Program-made: the position numbers and the translations under genes
Virus record (IMG/VR): IMGVR_UViG_3300042862_000502
Coordinates: 1-51,013 of that record
DNA: 51,013 nucleotides
Direction: 5' to 3' (one strand)
Origin: a virus
Notes under the pieces: generated by a model
What the model was told of the DNA's origin: nothing
The model's input: the letters and a program-made list of their open reading frames with translations, nothing else
The model's database searches: none
Part shown: one piece after another, positions 48,652 to 51,013 of the stretch
Layout: every line of letters starts with the position of its first letter
Position numbering within the stretch: the stretch's first letter is position 1

Positions 48652-48692
48652 AAATGTTGTACAAATATACAATTAATATTATATAAAACTAA
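48652..48692 (-). promoter_or_regulatory. repeated promoter block, copy 3
   Basis: TATATTTG at 48669-48662 read leftward, with TTAG (instead of TTTG) 19 nt upstream at 48692-48689. Shares 38 identical bp with copy 2. A TTGTACAA palindrome overlaps the expected transcription start. Confidence 0.75.
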
Positions 48693-48724
48693 TTTCTAAT
48701 AAAAAAAATAAAAAAACTTATCGA

Positions 48725-49189
48725 TTATGGAATTTTTTCTAGCATTTCACCTATTTTATTATAGATATGTTCTGCTACCTTATCTAATTCTTTTAAATCT
48801 TTTGATGTTTTACCAGCTATAATTAAATCTTTTGCATAAGACCAAGCATATCCTAAAAATGCTTCTTGACCTTTTATTCTATTCTTTTGTTTAAAAGATT
48901 TAGAAGAATCATTATTACTTACAGATTTATCATTTTCTTTTGAATCATTAGAAGAAGATATAATTTTTATTTTACCATCTTCTGAAATAGTATATTCAAT
49001 AATTGAATCTATAGATATTTCTTTTGGCAAATTTTCCATTTTACCTATTGTTCCTACATCTCCATTATCTAATATTAATGAATGATAGTAAATTATCTTC
49101 TTAGTAATGGGATTTAACCATTCTGTTGAAAATTTACAAATTAGGATTTTTGCTTTTTTTACTTCTGTTGGGTTTTTCTTTTCTAACAT
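48725..49189 (-). CDS. putative ssDNA-binding / replication accessory protein
   Basis: 154 residues. The N-terminal half (TEWLNPITKKIIYYHSLILD, NGDVGTIGKM, IIEYTISEDGKIKII) reads as an OB-like barrel; a polar S/N/K linker follows (about 82-105); the C-terminal helices GYAWSYAKDLIIAG and AEHIYNKIGEMLEKI complete it. This architecture is seen in phage replication accessory proteins. It is in the operon with the polymerase-palm-like gene. Tentative. Confidence 0.5.
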   Translation of the reverse strand: MLEKKNPTEVKKAKILICKFSTEWLNPITKKIIYYHSLILDNGDVGTIGKMENLPKEISIDSIIEYTISEDGKIKIISSSNDSKENDKSVSNNDSSKSFKQKNRIKGQEAFLGYAWSYAKDLIIAGKTSKDLKELDKVAEHIYNKIGEMLEKIP

Positions 49190-49201
49190 ACTTATTTGTT
49201 T

Positions 49202-49978
49202 TTAAAAATTACGTATTTTACCTTTTAATAAATAATGATTTGAATCAATTTTTAAACATTTGTTTATTTTATAAATTAAATTTAATTCATTAAATTTTCT
49301 ACATACAATATCTAAATCTTTTTCTCTTATTGTTACACCGTCAATATTAAATTCAATCCATTCATTAATGTCTTTTAATACTTCTTGAATACAATTATAA
49401 AGTTCATTTCTAATGTTAGTGTAAATTTGATTTAAAACTTCTATATCACATGTTATTAAATCAATTTCTCTGCCATCATGATATTGCATCTCGTTTTCTC
49501 TTGCTAGAAACGAAATACAATATCTTTTTGCTTCTTTATAATCATCTTTTTCTATATAAGAGTTAAACATTCTTTTTGAAATATAACCTAGTCTATAGGC
49601 TATTTGCCAATATGCTGAAGATAAATCTACATTGTAAAAATATTCTTTTGGTTTTAGCTTAATCCATCCACTTTCGTTTTTATCTCTTGACACTCCAAAA
49701 AAATCAATTTTTAAATTTAATAAGTTGTCATTTTTTCTTATTTGACTATATAGTGATTTTGTAAACTGTCCTAAAAAAGCTCCTAATTGTAAAGAATTTA
49801 TATTACTTAAAGGCAAATAATTCTGTGTTGACATAATTCCACAAATTTCACCATCTCCATATAAACTTTTTCTACTTCCAAAAGATTGTTCCCATACTTT
49901 GGAACCATTTTTTATAATAATTTCTTTTGTTTTTTCATAATGTTCAATAGGAAGTTCTAATCTCTTATTGTAACTCAT
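49202..49978 (-). CDS. protein resembling a minimal family B polymerase palm
   Basis: 258 residues. YFYNVDLSSAYWQIAYRLGY (D118, Y123) looks like motif A of family B polymerases (DxxSLYP); EAKRYCISFLARENE (about 149-163) could be motif B; EWIEFNIDGVTIRE (D213) could be motif C, with the usual DTD reduced to IDG. An exonuclease domain is absent. It may be a primase-polymerase, a degenerate polymerase or an unrelated protein with similar motifs. The window has no other replicative polymerase. Confidence 0.45.
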   Translation of the reverse strand: MSYNKRLELPIEHYEKTKEIIIKNGSKVWEQSFGSRKSLYGDGEICGIMSTQNYLPLSNINSLQLGAFLGQFTKSLYSQIRKNDNLLNLKIDFFGVSRDKNESGWIKLKPKEYFYNVDLSSAYWQIAYRLGYISKRMFNSYIEKDDYKEAKRYCISFLARENEMQYHDGREIDLITCDIEVLNQIYTNIRNELYNCIQEVLKDINEWIEFNIDGVTIREKDLDIVCRKFNELNLIYKINKCLKIDSNHYLLKGKIRNF

Positions 49979-49980
49979 AC

Positions 49981-50790
49981 TTATTTTTTATTTATATTTT
50001 TTATTATAATTTCAAAAGTTTGCTTATTTATTTTATTTTCATTATATAGTTTCATTGCGTTTTCTATTAAATCAAGCTTTCTTGCTTCGTTTTCAGCACT
50101 TTTTTGATCCTTTTTTAAACTTTGTTGTGGTTTGGTTGTTTTTGACAGTTTACTTTTATTAGGCGCAATTCTTTTTAATCCTGGTTCGCCTGGTGCTGAA
50201 CCTTCTATGTAGTTAATTGATTTTTCATATCCAAAATCATAATCTTCTCCAGATTTTGTAACTGAAATTATTTTTGAAATCCATTTTTTAGATACTGGAT
50301 CTAATTCTGGATCTAAAGCTTTTATATAGCAAGTAATGTCTTCCGAATCTCTTTTGTTATTAAATGTTTGCTCTTTATTCATGAATTGAACAAAAGCCTG
50401 GAATGTTTTCTTGTAGCTAGGTCTTTGACCACCTTGAATTATTTCTACTTCTTCATTAAATAAATCTGAAGTAAAATATATTTCATTTGTAGTATCAAAT
50501 ATATAAGTTGGGTAATCAATCATCTCATAATAAGGTATTATTTGAGATAATTTATAAAATAATAGTGGTTTTTGCTTTATAAATTTGTTTTTCTGTGGTT
50601 TTCTAATAAATGAAGATACATTTTTTACAGTAAATTTTGTACCATTTAGCTTTAACAATGAATTTATTTCTCTTGCTTTTGGTAAAGCTGAATTATAAGT
50701 TGGATATTTTAACTTAAAATATTTATTTAAAACTTTAGCTACATACCTAGTTCCTTTATATTTTTTCTTATATCTAACTTTTTTACTCAT
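49981..50790 (-). CDS. basic protein, possibly DNA-binding
   Basis: 269 residues. The start is very basic (KKVRYKKKYKGTRYVAKVLN), followed by a helical region that could be a DNA-binding domain, a middle alpha/beta domain with YPTYIFDTTNEIYF, a P/K-rich linker and a charged C-terminal helix. Together with the polymerase-palm-like gene downstream (2 nt gap) it may form a replication-initiation pair. No known family. Confidence 0.5.
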   Translation of the reverse strand: MSKKVRYKKKYKGTRYVAKVLNKYFKLKYPTYNSALPKAREINSLLKLNGTKFTVKNVSSFIRKPQKNKFIKQKPLLFYKLSQIIPYYEMIDYPTYIFDTTNEIYFTSDLFNEEVEIIQGGQRPSYKKTFQAFVQFMNKEQTFNNKRDSEDITCYIKALDPELDPVSKKWISKIISVTKSGEDYDFGYEKSINYIEGSAPGEPGLKRIAPNKSKLSKTTKPQQSLKKDQKSAENEARKLDLIENAMKLYNENKINKQTFEIIIKNINKK

Positions 50791-50957
50791 AGGGTAGGTT
50801 GTTTTATTGCATTTGATTGTTTGAAGGTGCTAACGCTTTTTGCAATGTCTGAAAGCAATAATAAATAACAACCATACCCTTTTGAGTAAATTATTTTTAA
50901 CCATGATATAATATCATGACATAATACATTAAAAATCTTTGTTTTTGGTGTTGACAT
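50787..50957 (-). CDS. small protein, first gene of the replication operon
   Basis: 56 residues from the ATG at 50957 (MSTPKTKIFNVLCHDIIS...). The frame is open up to 50999, but those codons cross the -7 box at 50989-50996 and are unlikely to be used. Its stop overlaps the next start (ATGA). A perfect palindrome with 8-bp arms lies inside it (50902-50918). One hydrophobic patch (GYGCYLLLLSDI) is present but is short for a membrane span. Unknown. Confidence 0.5.
   Translation of the reverse strand: MSTPKTKIFNVLCHDIISWLKIIYSKGYGCYLLLLSDIAKSVSTFKQSNAIKQPTL
50902..50918. repeat. perfect 17-bp palindrome (CATGATAT-A-ATATCATG)
   Basis: Two 8-bp arms around a single base, inside the first gene of the replication operon. 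It might be an operator or part of an origin; no iterons are visible nearby. Confidence 0.6.
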
Positions 50958-50974
50958 TGTTTTTTTTTGATTTT

Positions 50975-50996
50975 TTACGTTAGCGTAACAAATATA
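50975..50996 (-). promoter_or_regulatory. promoter with inverted repeat at its start site
   Basis: Read leftward, TATATTTG (50996-50989) is followed directly by TTACG-CTAA-CGTAA (50988-50975), an inverted repeat with 5-bp arms that would overlap the transcription start. It drives the gene at 50957 and the replication operon. The -33 region would lie across the joined ends if the element is circular. Confidence 0.6.
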
Positions 50997-51013
50997 CACA
51001 TTATTTTAATTCA

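Noticed and set aside
48634-48672. Extended N-terminus of the 48388 gene (MYICTTF...)
   Set aside because: The codons are the promoter's -7 box and palindrome; the ATG at 48633 is a better start.
50958-50999. Extended N-terminus of the 50787 gene (MYICYANV...)
   Set aside because: It also crosses a TATATTTG box and the inverted repeat; the ATG at 50957 is preferred.
1-51013. CRISPR array, tRNA genes, integrase or insertion sequence
   Set aside because: I saw no regularly spaced repeats, no cloverleaf-like segments, no transposase or recombinase motifs and no terminal inverted repeats.
1-51013. Ordinary assembly chimera as the cause of the two dialects
   Set aside because: There are at least seven switches, some inside open reading frames that stay in frame, which is hard to explain by misassembly; read mapping would still be needed to exclude it.

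Overview
This window looks like an almost complete or complete, probably circular, 51 kb virus-like element of a Bacteroidota (flavobacterium-like) host. The host call rests on very low G+C, absent Shine-Dalgarno sequences, several TAnnTTTG (-7) promoters, one with TTTG exactly 19 nt upstream, and Bacteroidota-typical families (DUF3127, DUF4494, HTH_39). The leftward ORF at bases 84-1 runs out exactly at base 1, and the last three bases of the window (tca) supply its stop codon if the ends are joined, so the molecule is probably a closed circle. I see no terminase, portal, tail, integrase, relaxase, tRNA or CRISPR.

Layout. (1) 1-13,327, leftward: a packed virion-type operon of 22 genes, 18 of them with one or two membrane segments, plus a large beta-rich spike, a capsid-like protein, an HEXXH metalloprotease and a membrane-anchored glucosaminidase. 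(2) 13,404-14,399: a separate leftward unit with a tiny membrane protein and a likely major capsid protein, closed by a strong terminator. (3) 14,557-19,793, leftward: two glycosyltransferases, small coiled-coil proteins, a HerA/FtsK-type packaging ATPase, an acidic scaffold-like protein and a DnaA-domain-IV-like protein. (4) 19,918-20,205: a rightward OB-fold gene (DUF3127), convergent with a leftward HTH_39 gene. (5) 20,638-34,571, leftward: large multi-domain polyvalent-type proteins joined by a recurring GG motif, a MoxR-like AAA+ ATPase with a VWA-like partner, and an ADP-ribosyltransferase domain. (6) 34,741-37,249, rightward: a lytic transglycosylase unit under a promoter with a perfect 20-bp palindrome, then two glycosyltransferases. 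(7) 37,251-50,957, leftward: RusA, DUF4494, XRE regulator, DnaA-like protein, DnaB helicase, a MazG / ThyA-like / PLP-enzyme / aGPT-Pplase-like / SGNH cassette that may make a hypermodified base, and replication genes.

Interpretation. The C-terminal halves of the abundant-protein candidate (13,404-14,135) and of 4,977-6,053 align by eye. With the packaging ATPase, many membrane proteins and no tail genes this suggests a tailless, internal-membrane virus with two related capsid proteins, unusually large for that lifestyle. This is inference; structure prediction would test it.

The genome is also a mosaic of two sequence dialects. Dialect A (1-about 18,050; about 32,560-34,300; 34,741-37,249; 38,175-39,945) has no GATC that I could find and almost no CAGG/CTGG/CCTG/CCAG, with CGGG/CCCG in their place. 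Dialect B (the rest) has dozens of GATC and CWGG sites and almost no CGGG. Two of the switches fall at GG motifs inside one 804-residue gene and one falls inside the packaging ATPase gene, as if two lineages with different restriction histories had recombined.
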